Positions 1-6,452 of a stretch of DNA of 6,783 nucleotides are shown here, in pieces. The DNA is taken from NCBI GenBank assembly GCA_041593595.1, contig JBFHNV010000275.1, positions 1 to 6,783 of the forward strand, read 5' to 3'. Both the position numbers and the translations under genes were made by a program. Positions within the stretch are counted from its first letter, which is position 1, and the number at the start of each line of letters is the position of its first letter. The DNA comes from JBFHNV01 sp041593595 (lineage in GTDB: Bacteria; Pseudomonadota; Gammaproteobacteria; HK1). The notes below the pieces were generated by a model. That model was not told the DNA's origin, searched no databases, and was given only the letters and a program-made list of their open reading frames with translations.

Positions 1-1020
1 GCACCCGGGGCGGCGCGCCGCGCCGGCGACGCGGAGCTCGCCCGCTGCGGCGTCCCGGAGGCGGCGCGGCGCGCGCTGCGCGCGCCGGACGAGGCTGAGC
101 TGGACCGTGTGCTGCGCTGGGTCGATGGCCCCGGGCGTGCGGCGCTGACGCTGGGCAGTCCCGACTATCCTCCGCTGCTGGCAGCCCTGGAGGACCCGCC
201 GCCGGTGCTGTTCGTGCGCGGCGACCCGGGCCTGCTGGCCCGCTCCCACGTGGCCATCGTGGGCAGCCGCAATCCGACCCGCCCTGGCGAGGAGACCGCG
301 CGGGATTTCGCGGGTGCGCTGGTGGCGGCGGGGCTGGGCGTGGTGAGCGGGCTGGCCGCGGGCATCGACGCCGCCGCGCACCGCGGCGCCCTGGAGGCGG
401 GTGGCGTCACGCTGGGGGTGGCAGGACACGGCCTCGACACCATGTATCCGCGCCGCCACCTGCCGCTCGGCCGGGAGATCGCCGCGGCCGGCGCCCTGAT
501 CTCGGAATTCGTACCGGGAACCCCACCCCTGCGGGAGAACTTCCCGCGCCGCAACCGCGTCATCAGCGGGCTGTGCCTCGGGGTGCTGGTGGTGGAGGCA
601 GCGGTGCGCAGCGGGTCGTTGATCACCGCCCGCCTGGCTGCCGAGCAGGGACGGGAGGTGTTCGCGATCCCGGGATCCATCCACAACCCGATGGCCCGGG
701 GCTGTCACCGACTGATCCGCCAGGGCGCGAAGCTGGTGGAGAGCGTGGACGACCTGCTGGAGGAGCTGGGCTGGGATGCGTCCGACGTGGCCGCGCGCCC
801 CCCCGACGCGAATCGTTCCGGTGCCGCGGAGGCACTCGACGACGATTACGTCACACTCCTGGACGCGATGGGCTTCGACCCGGCGCCGGTGGACGTATTG
901 GTGCAGCGCACCGGATTGACGCCCCAGGCCCTTTCCTCCATGCTTCTGGCACTCGAATTGCGAGGCATCGTGCACCCCGTGCCGGGAACGGGGTACGTCC
1001 GCGCCGCCAAGAGGGACTGA
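1..1020 (+). CDS. dprA: DNA processing protein DprA (5' partial)
   Basis: DprA loads RecA onto incoming single-stranded DNA during natural transformation and acts in the cytoplasm. The frame is open from base 1, so the true start lies upstream; a GTG at 109 lies inside the gene and is not the likely start. The visible 339 residues show a Rossmann-like core: VGSR at 87-90, SGLAAGID at 116-123, the FPRRNR segment near 181-186, an SGSLITA stretch near 204-210, and the FAIPGS motif near 221-226. A C-terminal winged-helix domain spans about 283-336. Full-length family members are usually about 360-380 residues, so roughly 25-40 N-terminal residues, part of the SAM/HhH-like domain, are missing from the window. 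The stop TGA is followed after one base by smg, so the two are probably cotranscribed. A 21-nt near-palindrome lies inside the gene at 67-87. The family call is firm; that this organism is naturally competent is not shown. Confidence 0.95.
   Translation, partial: APGAARRAGDAELARCGVPEAARRALRAPDEAELDRVLRWVDGPGRAALTLGSPDYPPLLAALEDPPPVLFVRGDPGLLARSHVAIVGSRNPTRPGEETARDFAGALVAAGLGVVSGLAAGIDAAAHRGALEAGGVTLGVAGHGLDTMYPRRHLPLGREIAAAGALISEFVPGTPPLRENFPRRNRVISGLCLGVLVVEAAVRSGSLITARLAAEQGREVFAIPGSIHNPMARGCHRLIRQGAKLVESVDDLLEELGWDASDVAARPPDANRSGAAEALDDDYVTLLDAMGFDPAPVDVLVQRTGLTPQALSSMLLALELRGIVHPVPGTGYVRAAKRD
67..87. repeat. 21-nt GC-only near-perfect palindrome inside dprA
   Basis: The arms 67-76 and 78-87 are exact reverse complements (10 bp) around a single T at 77. 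As RNA or single-stranded DNA it would form a 9-bp stem with a CTG loop. Each half contains an 8-nt GC alternation, a sequence type that favours Z-DNA. It lies in codons for an Ala/Arg-rich stretch, so amino-acid and GC bias may explain it. Confidence 0.6.
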
Positions 1021-1021
1021 G

Positions 1022-1501
1022 ATGAAAGAGAGCGTGCTGGACGTGCTGATGTACCTGTTCGAGCATTACCTGGACGAGGAAACGGACGTCGAATCGGACC
1101 AGGAATCCCTGCGCGCCGAGCTGGTCCGGGCCGGATTTCCCGAAGCCGAGATCGGCAAGGCCTTCTCCTGGCTCGAGGGGCTCACCATCGAGCACGAGGA
1201 GGGAGGCGCGATCGAGATCGCCCGTGTAGGCTCCGTTCGAATCTACACCGAAGAGGAGATGGGGCGGCTCGACACGCGGAGCCGAGGTTTCCTGCTCTTC
1301 CTGGAGCAGGTGGGCGTGCTGGACGGCCTCTCTCGCGAGCTGGTCATCGACCGCGTCATGGCACTGGAAGGCGAGGAGATTGACCTCGATCAGCTCAAGT
1401 GGGTGGTGCTCATGGTCCTGTTCAACCAGCCGGGGCGGGAGTCGGCCTACGCCTGGATGGAAGACCTGGTCATCGACAACGCCGGAGAGCGGTTGAACTG
1501 A
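1022..1501 (+). CDS. smg: Smg family protein (DUF494)
   Basis: This 159-residue protein belongs to the Smg/DUF494 family, whose members are about 155-160 residues. Visible family hallmarks are the N-terminal LDVLMYLFEHY segment (residues about 6-16), a WLEGL stretch near 50-54, RIYTEEE near 74-80, RGFLLFLEQVGVL near 88-100, and LKWVVLMVLFNQPG near 125-138 before a short acidic tail. It is acidic overall, with no signal peptide or clear membrane segment. The molecular function is not established; the family is recognised mainly by its conserved position next to dprA in gammaproteobacteria. The ATG at 1022 is preceded by AGAGG near 1010-1014 inside the end of dprA, with about 7 nt of spacing, and follows the dprA stop by one base, so translational coupling is likely. 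topA begins 93 nt downstream. Confidence 0.93.
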   Translation: MKESVLDVLMYLFEHYLDEETDVESDQESLRAELVRAGFPEAEIGKAFSWLEGLTIEHEEGGAIEIARVGSVRIYTEEEMGRLDTRSRGFLLFLEQVGVLDGLSRELVIDRVMALEGEEIDLDQLKWVVLMVLFNQPGRESAYAWMEDLVIDNAGERLN

Positions 1502-1550
1502 CGCCCGGGTGCCGCGGTCTCGTCCGCGCCGATCCATGAGCCCCTCGACT

Positions 1551-1567
1551 CCGCGCGTGCCGCGCGG
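1551..1567 (+). other. GC-rich hairpin in the smg-topA gap
   Basis: CCGCGCG (1551-1557) and CGCGCGG (1561-1567) form a perfect 7-bp stem with a TGC loop, extendable by a U-G pair at 1550/1568. A weaker 5-bp hairpin (1513-1517 with 1524-1528) precedes it. No T-run follows, so it is not a typical intrinsic terminator. It ends 27 nt before the topA start and could influence topA translation, mRNA stability or processing; this role is inference. Confidence 0.5.
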
Positions 1568-1594
1568 GCGCACCACCCCCGATTCCTGACCGTC

Positions 1595-3937
1595 ATGTCC
1601 AAGAACCTGGTTGTCGTCGAGTCGCCGGCAAAGGCGAAGACCATCAAGAAGTACCTCGGCAAGGACTTCGAGGTGCTGGCCTCCTACGGCCACGTGCGGG
1701 ACCTTCGCCCCAAGGAGGGGGCCGTCGAGCCCGATCGCGGCTTTGCCATGCACTACGAGGTCATCGACCGCAACGAGAAGCACGTGGCGGCGCTGACCCG
1801 CGCCATGCGCAAGGCCGAGGTGCTCTATCTCGCCACGGACCCGGACCGCGAGGGCGAGGCCATCGCCTGGCACGTGGCGGAGCTGCTGCGTGAGCGCGAC
1901 GCGCTCGACGGCAAGCCCGTGCGACGGGTGGTGTTCTACGAGATCACGAAGCGTGCCATCCAGGGTGCCATGGACCACGCTCGCGACATCTCCATGGATC
2001 TGGTGAACGCCCAGCAGGCGCGCCGGGCGCTGGACTACCTGGTGGGCTTCAACCTCTCGCCGCTGCTGTGGAAGAAGATCAAGCGCGGGCTCTCCGCGGG
2101 GCGGGTGCAGAGCCCTGCATTGCGCATGATCTGCGAGCGCGAGGAGGAGATCGCACGCTTCGAGCCCCGCGAGTACTGGACGCTGGAGGCGGACGTCAAG
2201 GCCGAGGGCGGCGCGTTCGTGGCGCGCCTGTCGCGCTACGCCGGCGAGAAGGTCGAGCAGTTCAGCATCGTCACCGGGGACGCGGCCCACGCGGCGGAGC
2301 GCGAGCTGCTGGAGCGGGCGGGCGGTCGACTCACCGTGGAGTCGGTGCAGAAGAAGCAGCGCAAGCGCAATCCGGCCCCCCCGTTCACCACCTCGACGCT
2401 GCAGCAGGAGGCGTCGCGCAAGCTGGGCTTCGGGGCCCAGCGCACCATGCGCATCGCGCAGCAGCTCTACGAGGGCGTGGACACGGGCTCCGGCACGGTT
2501 GGGCTCATCACCTACATGCGTACCGACTCGGTGACCCTGGCCGACGAGGCAGTGGCGGAGCTGCGCGAGTACATCGCCGAGCGCTACACGTCGGACGATC
2601 TGCCGGGCTCGCCGCGCGTGTACAAGACCAAGGCGCGCAACGCCCAGGAGGCCCACGAGGCCGTGCGCCCGACCGGCTTCTCCCGGCCGCCCGAATCGCT
2701 GGAGGGCCACCTCACCGCCGAGCAGATGAAGCTCTACACCCTCATCTGGAAACGCACGGTGGCCTGCCAGATGATCCATGCCACCATCAACACCGTGGCG
2801 GCGGAGCTGGCTTGCGGCAGCGACGGCCGACACGCCTTCCGGGCGACCGGCTCGACGGTGGCCAACCCGGGCTTTCTCAAGGTCTACGAGGAGGGCCTGG
2901 ACGACGCCAAGAACGAGGAGGAGCGCACCCTCCCGCCGCTCGCGGAGGGTGACCGGGTGGCGCTCGAGGGTATCCGCAGCGAGCAGCACTTCACCGAGCC
3001 GCCGCCGCGCTACTCCGAGGCGAGCCTGGTGCGAACCCTGGAGGAGTACGGCATCGGCCGGCCGTCCACATACGCCTCCATCATCTCCACGCTGATGCAG
3101 CGCGAGTACGTGGAGCTCGAGAACCGGCGCTTCCGGCCCACGGACGTGGGCAAGCTGGTCAATGGCTTCCTCACGGACCACTTCGACAAGTACGTGGACT
3201 ACGACTTCACGGCACACCTGGAAGACGACCTGGACGCGATCTCCCGGGGCGAGCAGGAGTGGGTGCCGCTGATGGCGCAGTTCTGGGAGCCCTTCAAGGA
3301 GCGGGTGGACGAGAAGGAGAGCAACGTGAGCCGCAAGGAGGCGGCGCGTGCGCGGGACCTGGGGCACGACCCGGACAGCGGCCGCCCGGTGTCGGTGCGC
3401 ATGGGTCGCTACGGGCCGTACGCCCAGCTGGGCGCCGCCGGTGACGAGGAGAAGCCGAAGTTCGCAGGCCTCCTGCCGGGACAGCGCATGGACGAGGTGA
3501 CCCTGGAGCAGGCCCTTGCGCTGTTCAAGCTGCCCCGCGAGCTGGGCGAGACGCCCGATGGCGAGGCGGTTTCCGCAGGCGTCGGGCGATTCGGCCCATA
3601 CGTGAAGTACGGCCGCAAGTTCGTCTCACTGGGCAAGGACGACGATCCCCATACCGTGACCCTCGAGCGGGCGTGCGAGCTGATCCGCGAGAAGAAGAAG
3701 AGCGAGGCCCCCATCCACAGCTGGGAGCACGAGGGCAAGACCATCCTGGTGCGCAACGGCCGCTACGGGCCGTATGCCACCGACGGGGACATCAACGCGT
3801 CGATCCCCAAGAAGGAGGATCCGGGGGCACTCTCCCTGGAGCGGGTGCTGGAGCTGCTGGAGGCCAAGCGCAAGGCGCCGAAGCGCAAGGCGTCGCCGCG
3901 CCGCGGTCGCACCCGCACGGCGGCCGGCAGCGCCTGA
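1595..3937 (+). CDS. topA: DNA topoisomerase I (type IA, zinc-less form)
   Basis: TopA relaxes negatively supercoiled DNA by cutting one strand through a 5'-phosphotyrosine link, and keeps chromosome supercoiling in balance with gyrase. The 780-residue protein has an N-terminal TOPRIM domain with the catalytic Glu in VVVES (E9) and the metal-binding DPDREGE at 82-88. It also has SAGRVQSPALR at 167-177, the active-site ITYMRTDS with catalytic Tyr307 and Arg309, and GIGRPSTYASII at 486-497. The C-terminus carries three GRYGPY-type repeats (near 602-613, 662-679 and 720-738) and a Lys/Arg-rich tail from about 758. There are only four cysteines (180, 391, 407, 694) and no Cys4 zinc ribbons. E. 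coli TopA (865 residues) has such ribbons, so this is the shorter zinc-less architecture. The ATG start matches the family N-terminus, but no Shine-Dalgarno is visible upstream. The gap before it is 93 nt and that to purE is 79 nt. Confidence 0.97.
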   Translation: MSKNLVVVESPAKAKTIKKYLGKDFEVLASYGHVRDLRPKEGAVEPDRGFAMHYEVIDRNEKHVAALTRAMRKAEVLYLATDPDREGEAIAWHVAELLRERDALDGKPVRRVVFYEITKRAIQGAMDHARDISMDLVNAQQARRALDYLVGFNLSPLLWKKIKRGLSAGRVQSPALRMICEREEEIARFEPREYWTLEADVKAEGGAFVARLSRYAGEKVEQFSIVTGDAAHAAERELLERAGGRLTVESVQKKQRKRNPAPPFTTSTLQQEASRKLGFGAQRTMRIAQQLYEGVDTGSGTVGLITYMRTDSVTLADEAVAELREYIAERYTSDDLPGSPRVYKTKARNAQEAHEAVRPTGFSRPPESLEGHLTAEQMKLYTLIWKRTVACQMIHATINTVAAELACGSDGRHAFRATGSTVANPGFLKVYEEGLDDAKNEEERTLPPLAEGDRVALEGIRSEQHFTEPPPRYSEASLVRTLEEYGIGRPSTYASIISTLMQREYVELENRRFRPTDVGKLVNGFLTDHFDKYVDYDFTAHLEDDLDAISRGEQEWVPLMAQFWEPFKERVDEKESNVSRKEAARARDLGHDPDSGRPVSVRMGRYGPYAQLGAAGDEEKPKFAGLLPGQRMDEVTLEQALALFKLPRELGETPDGEAVSAGVGRFGPYVKYGRKFVSLGKDDDPHTVTLERACELIREKKKSEAPIHSWEHEGKTILVRNGRYGPYATDGDINASIPKKEDPGALSLERVLELLEAKRKAPKRKASPRRGRTRTAAGSA

Positions 3938-3942
3938 GGCGC
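3930..3942 (+). other. Small hairpin enclosing the topA stop codon
   Basis: GCGCC (3930-3934) and GGCGC (3938-3942) are reverse complements with the topA stop TGA as the 3-nt loop. The stem is only 5 bp and no T-run follows, so this is at best a weak 3'-end structure and not a convincing terminator. Confidence 0.3.
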
Positions 3943-4004
3943 GAGAGGCAGCGGTACGGCGGCGGCTCGGATTCGAACGACACCGCGCCGCGTGACAGGC
4001 AAGC

Positions 4005-4010
4005 GGAGGG
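4005..4010 (+). promoter_or_regulatory. Ribosome binding site deciding the purE TTG start
   Basis: GGAGGG lies 6 nt before the TTG at 4017. In the purE frame an in-frame TGA occurs at 3993-3995 and no ATG or GTG lies between it and the TTG. The next ATG falls inside the conserved MGSDSD motif. The TTG start is therefore well supported. Confidence 0.85.
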
Positions 4011-4016
4011 AGAACC

Positions 4017-4541
4017 TTGAGCGAGAAGAAGCCCTTCGTGGCGATCCTGATGGGGTCGGATTCGGATCTGGCGGTGATGCAGGCGACGGTGGACGTGCTG
4101 GACACCCTCGGCGTGGCGTGGGAGATGCGGGTGCGTTCCGCGCACCGCACGCCGCAGCAGACCCGGGAGTTCATCGCCGACGCGGAGAAGCGCGGCTGCG
4201 CCGTGTTCGTCGCCGCCGCGGGCATGGCGGCTCACCTGGCCGGCGCGGTGGCGGCGCAGACGGTGCGGCCGGTGATCGGGGTGCCCGTGGACGCAGGACC
4301 GTTGAAGGGCGTGGACGCGCTGCTGTCCACGGCGCAGATGCCGTCCGGGATCCCGGTGGCCACCGTGGCCATCGGCAAGGCGGGTGCCGCCAACGCCGGG
4401 TATCTGGCCGCGCAGGTGCTGTCCCTGTCGGATCCCGAGCTGGCGGCGCGCATGCGCGAAGAGCGCGCGGCCAACGCGCGCTCGGTGCTGGCCAAGGACG
4501 AGGCTCTGCAGGCGCGCGCGGGAGAGCGTTCACGCAGGTGA
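4017..4541 (+). CDS. purE: N5-carboxyaminoimidazole ribonucleotide mutase (PurE)
   Basis: PurE converts N5-CAIR to CAIR in de novo purine synthesis, a cytosolic step that follows PurK in bacteria using the two-enzyme route. The 174-residue protein has the phosphate-binding MGSDSD at 12-17, SAHRTP at 41-46 with the catalytic His43, AGMAAHLAG at 68-76, a PVIGVPV segment at 85-91, and the QMPSGIPVATVAIGKAGAANAG region at about 107-128. The AHL form of the central motif points to the bacterial class I mutase, not the class II AIR carboxylase of animals. The usual GGAAHLPG is replaced by GMAAHLAG, a variant I believe occurs in other bacteria. The start is TTG, with a strong ribosome binding site 6 nt upstream. 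Its last four bases overlap the tsaC start (GTGA). purK, often adjacent to purE, is not next to it here and not in the window. The charged C-terminal tail (about 145-174) is lineage-specific. Confidence 0.95.
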   Translation: MSEKKPFVAILMGSDSDLAVMQATVDVLDTLGVAWEMRVRSAHRTPQQTREFIADAEKRGCAVFVAAAGMAAHLAGAVAAQTVRPVIGVPVDAGPLKGVDALLSTAQMPSGIPVATVAIGKAGAANAGYLAAQVLSLSDPELAARMREERAANARSVLAKDEALQARAGERSRR

Positions 4542-5134
4542 GCGCCGCCGGGGGGGGCGCGCCGCCCGGGCCCAGTCCGTTCCGGCTTCGCCTGGCACGG
4601 GACGTGCTGCGTGCCGGCGGCGTGGTGGCCTATCCCACGGAGGGCGTGTTCGGCATCGGCTGCGACCCGCGCTGCGTCAGCGCGGTGCGGCGGGTGCTGG
4701 CGCTGAAGGGCCGCCCCGCGGGCAAGGGGTTGATCCTCGTGGGCTGCGACGAGTCCCAGGTCTTCCGCTTCGCGCAGGCGCCACGAGGGAGTGAGCTGGC
4801 GCCGCTACGGGATACCTGGCCGGGCCCGGTGACCTGGATCCTGCCGGCGCGGCCCGACGTCGATCCCCTGATCACCGGCGGCCGGCCCACGGTGGCGGTG
4901 CGGGTGACGGCACACCCGGTGGCCGCGGCCCTGTGTCGGGTCTTCGGCGGCGCACTGGTGTCCACCAGCGCCAACGCGAGCGGGCGGCCCCCGGCGCGCA
5001 CGTCCCTGGCAGTGCGCCGCAGCCTGGGGGCCGGCGTGGACACCCTGGTGCCGGGGGCCACGGGTGGCGCCCGCGGACCGACGGCGATCCGCGACGGAGC
5101 CAGCGGACGGGTGCTGCGGGGGATGGCTCGATGA
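4538..5134 (+). CDS. tsaC: Threonylcarbamoyl-AMP synthase (TsaC/YrdC)
   Basis: TsaC makes threonylcarbamoyl-AMP from threonine, bicarbonate and ATP. The TsaBDE proteins then transfer the group to A37 of tRNAs that read ANN codons (t6A). The 198-residue product is a single YrdC domain like E. coli TsaC (190 residues), without the Sua5 extension. Visible motifs are VVAYPTEGVFGIGCDP at 29-44, the ligand-binding LKGRPAGKGLIL at 56-67, WPGPVTW at 94-100, the AVRVTAHP stretch at 120-127, VSTSANASG at 141-149, and a GPTAIRDG segment at 180-187. The GTG at 4538 is the best start: it lies upstream of the first helix, overlaps the purE stop by 4 nt (GTGA), and has GGAGAG at 4521-4526. The next in-frame GTG (4604) would remove part of that helix. 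A run of eight G at 4550-4557 follows the start. The end overlaps hemF by 4 nt (ATGA). The reading frame continues upstream of 4538, but there it is purE out of frame. Confidence 0.94.
   Translation: MSAAGGGAPPGPSPFRLRLARDVLRAGGVVAYPTEGVFGIGCDPRCVSAVRRVLALKGRPAGKGLILVGCDESQVFRFAQAPRGSELAPLRDTWPGPVTWILPARPDVDPLITGGRPTVAVRVTAHPVAAALCRVFGGALVSTSANASGRPPARTSLAVRRSLGAGVDTLVPGATGGARGPTAIRDGASGRVLRGMAR
4550..4557 (+). repeat. Run of eight G in the tsaC 5' end
   Basis: Eight consecutive G encode Gly-Gly-Gly just after the tsaC start codon. Homopolymer G runs of this length are prone to slippage in replication and sequencing. A one-base change would shift tsaC out of frame. Confidence 0.9.
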
Positions 5135-6039
5135 TCGCGCCGGCGACGCCTCAGGTTCGCGAGTACCTGCTCGCCCTCCAGGACCGGATCTGCTCCGGTC
5201 TCGAGGCCCTGGACGGCCGGGAGCGCTTCCTCGAGGACCGGTGGGAGCGCGCGGGCGGCGGCGGCGGGCGCACCCGGGTGCTGGTCGAAGGCGGTGTGTT
5301 CGAGCGGGTGGGGGTGAACTTCTCCCACGTGAACGGGGATGCCCTGCCCCAGGCCGCCAGCGCGCGACGCCCTGAGCTGGCGGGACGCGCCTTCCAGGCT
5401 CTGGGGGTGTCGCTGGTGGCGCACCCGCGCAATCCCTACGTTCCGACCAGCCACATGAACGTGCGCTACTTCGTGGCGGAGGCGCCGGGCCAGCCGCCGG
5501 TGTGGTGGTTCGGCGGGGGGTTCGACCTCACCCCCTACTACGGCTTCGAGGACGACGCGCGTCACTGGCACCGCACCGCGGCGGCCGCCTGCCAGGACTT
5601 CGGGGCCGACGTCTACCGGCACTTCAAGGCCTGGTGCGACGAGTACTTCCACCTGCGCCACCGGGACGAGGCCAGGGGCATCGGCGGCCTGTTCTTCGAC
5701 GACCTGAACGAATGGGGTTTCGAGCGCTGCTTCGCCTTCACCCGCAGCGTGGGGGACCACTACCTGCCGGCCTACAGGCCCATCGTGGAGCGACGGCATG
5801 ACACGGCCTACGGGGAGCGGGAGCGGGAGTTCCAGCTCTTCCGGCGGGGTCGCTACGTGGAGTTCAATCTGGTGTACGACCGCGGGACCCTGTTCGGGCT
5901 GCAGTCCGGGGGCCGAGTCGAGTCCATCCTGGTGTCCATGCCGCCGCGGGTGGCCTGGCGCTACGACTGGCACCCGGAGCCGGGCAGCCCGGAGGCCGCT
6001 CTCTACGAGCGCTTCCTGCCGCCCCGGGACTGGGTCTGA
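5131..6039 (+). CDS. hemF: Oxygen-dependent coproporphyrinogen III oxidase
   Basis: HemF carries out the O2-dependent oxidative decarboxylation of coproporphyrinogen III to protoporphyrinogen IX in heme synthesis, as a soluble dimer. The 302-residue protein matches the family length (E. coli 299). Motifs include FERVGVNFSHVNGD at 57-70, HPRNPYVPTSHMNVRYF at 98-114, WWFGGGFDLTPYY at 125-137, and RGIGGLFFDDLNEW at 182-195. The dimer-region RYVEFNLVYDRGT is at 241-253 and SMPPRVAWRYDW at 269-280. His98, His108, His147 and His177 match the four conserved histidines of E. coli HemF (96, 106, 145, 175) with a constant offset of two. The ATG at 5131 overlaps the tsaC stop (ATGA) and has GGGGGA at 5118-5123, 7 nt upstream, so translation is probably coupled to tsaC. 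The frame is open further upstream, but that part is tsaC in another frame. Its presence implies aerobic or microaerobic heme synthesis. The stable-RNA promoter starts 15 nt after its stop with no clear terminator between. Confidence 0.97.
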   Translation: MIAPATPQVREYLLALQDRICSGLEALDGRERFLEDRWERAGGGGGRTRVLVEGGVFERVGVNFSHVNGDALPQAASARRPELAGRAFQALGVSLVAHPRNPYVPTSHMNVRYFVAEAPGQPPVWWFGGGFDLTPYYGFEDDARHWHRTAAAACQDFGADVYRHFKAWCDEYFHLRHRDEARGIGGLFFDDLNEWGFERCFAFTRSVGDHYLPAYRPIVERRHDTAYGEREREFQLFRRGRYVEFNLVYDRGTLFGLQSGGRVESILVSMPPRVAWRYDWHPEPGSPEAALYERFLPPRDWV

Positions 6040-6054
6040 CGGCCCCGGGTGACC

Positions 6055-6083
6055 TTGACGGGCCCCGGAATCCCAAGCAAAAT
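6055..6083 (+). promoter_or_regulatory. Sigma-70 promoter of the tRNA-tuf operon with stringent-type discriminator
   Basis: The -35 TTGACG is at 6055-6060 (5 of 6 consensus bases). After exactly 17 bp comes the -10 CAAAAT at 6078-6083 (4 of 6). Immediately after, CGCCGC (6085-6090) matches the CGCCNC core of the GC-rich discriminator known from stringently controlled rRNA and tRNA promoters. Transcription would start near 6090-6092, about 8-10 nt before mature tRNA-Tyr. ppGpp control is inferred from this motif. Confidence 0.75.
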
Positions 6084-6099
6084 TCGCCGCTTGCATTGT

Positions 6100-6184
6100 G
6101 GAGGGGTACCGAAGCGGTCAAACGGGGCAGACTGTAAATCTGTTGGCTCAGCCTTCGCAGGTTCGAATCCTGCCCCCTCCACCA
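6100..6184 (+). tRNA. tRNA-Tyr (anticodon GTA)
   Basis: Acceptor GGAGGGG (6100-6106) pairs with CCCCTCC (6174-6180), followed by discriminator A and an encoded CCA (6182-6184). The anticodon stem is GCAGA/TCTGT with GTA at 6134-6136. A class II variable arm (GGC-TCA-GCC, 6145-6153) is present as expected for bacterial tRNA-Tyr. The T arm is GCAGG-TTCGAAT-CCTGC (6157-6173). The length of 85 nt matches E. coli tRNA-Tyr. The base after the CCA begins a second CCA. Confidence 0.98.
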
Positions 6185-6261
6185 CCAGTCGCGGTCCGCC
6201 GGAGTCGCCCGGCGCCCGTCCGGCGAGCGGCGAGAGGGACGGTCGGGCACGCCCGCAGACC
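6185..6261 (+). other. tRNA-Tyr to tRNA-Gly spacer with a 6-bp hairpin
   Basis: This 77-nt GC-rich spacer has a perfect 6-bp stem, CGCCGG (6197-6202) with CCGGCG (6209-6214), around a 6-nt loop. There is no T-run and no promoter-like pair of boxes, so it probably belongs to the polycistronic precursor and is removed in processing. A second TCCGGCG copy near 6219-6225 could form a competing pairing. Confidence 0.4.
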
Positions 6262-6335
<74 letters not shown>

Positions 6336-6376
6336 GGACCGGTGCGTACCATCGGACGGGTGCGGCCGGGATACGC

Positions 6377-6452
<76 letters not shown>

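Noticed and set aside
851..3367. Very long open frame on the minus strand (838 codons) opposite dprA, smg and topA
   Set aside because: The plus strand encodes three recognisable conserved proteins here. The antisense product is a low-complexity Leu/Arg/His-rich chain with no family motif, as expected from high-GC codon mirroring.
3966..3981. tRNA T-loop-like GTTCGAATCC on the minus strand between topA and purE, a possible attachment-site remnant
   Set aside because: The flanking bases do not form a T stem (a C-C mismatch occurs next to the first pair) and no acceptor or anticodon arm is present. Probably chance.
4933..5130. In-frame upstream extension of HemF
   Set aside because: This stretch is the end of tsaC in another frame. 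The ATG at 5131 has a ribosome binding site and gives the normal HemF length.
3992..5134. Apparent 380-codon protein with a long N-terminal extension on TsaC
   Set aside because: The first 182 codons are purE read out of frame and are Gly/Arg-rich without motifs. Real tsaC begins at the GTG at 4538.
6040..6068. GGCCCCGG direct repeat after hemF as a possible terminator
   Set aside because: The copies are mainly direct and self-complementary rather than a clean stem-loop, no T-run follows, and the region overlaps the tRNA promoter.
4630..6096. 488-codon open frame on the minus strand opposite tsaC and hemF
   Set aside because: It mirrors two clear genes and has no recognisable domain; stop codons are rare by chance in this GC-rich DNA.
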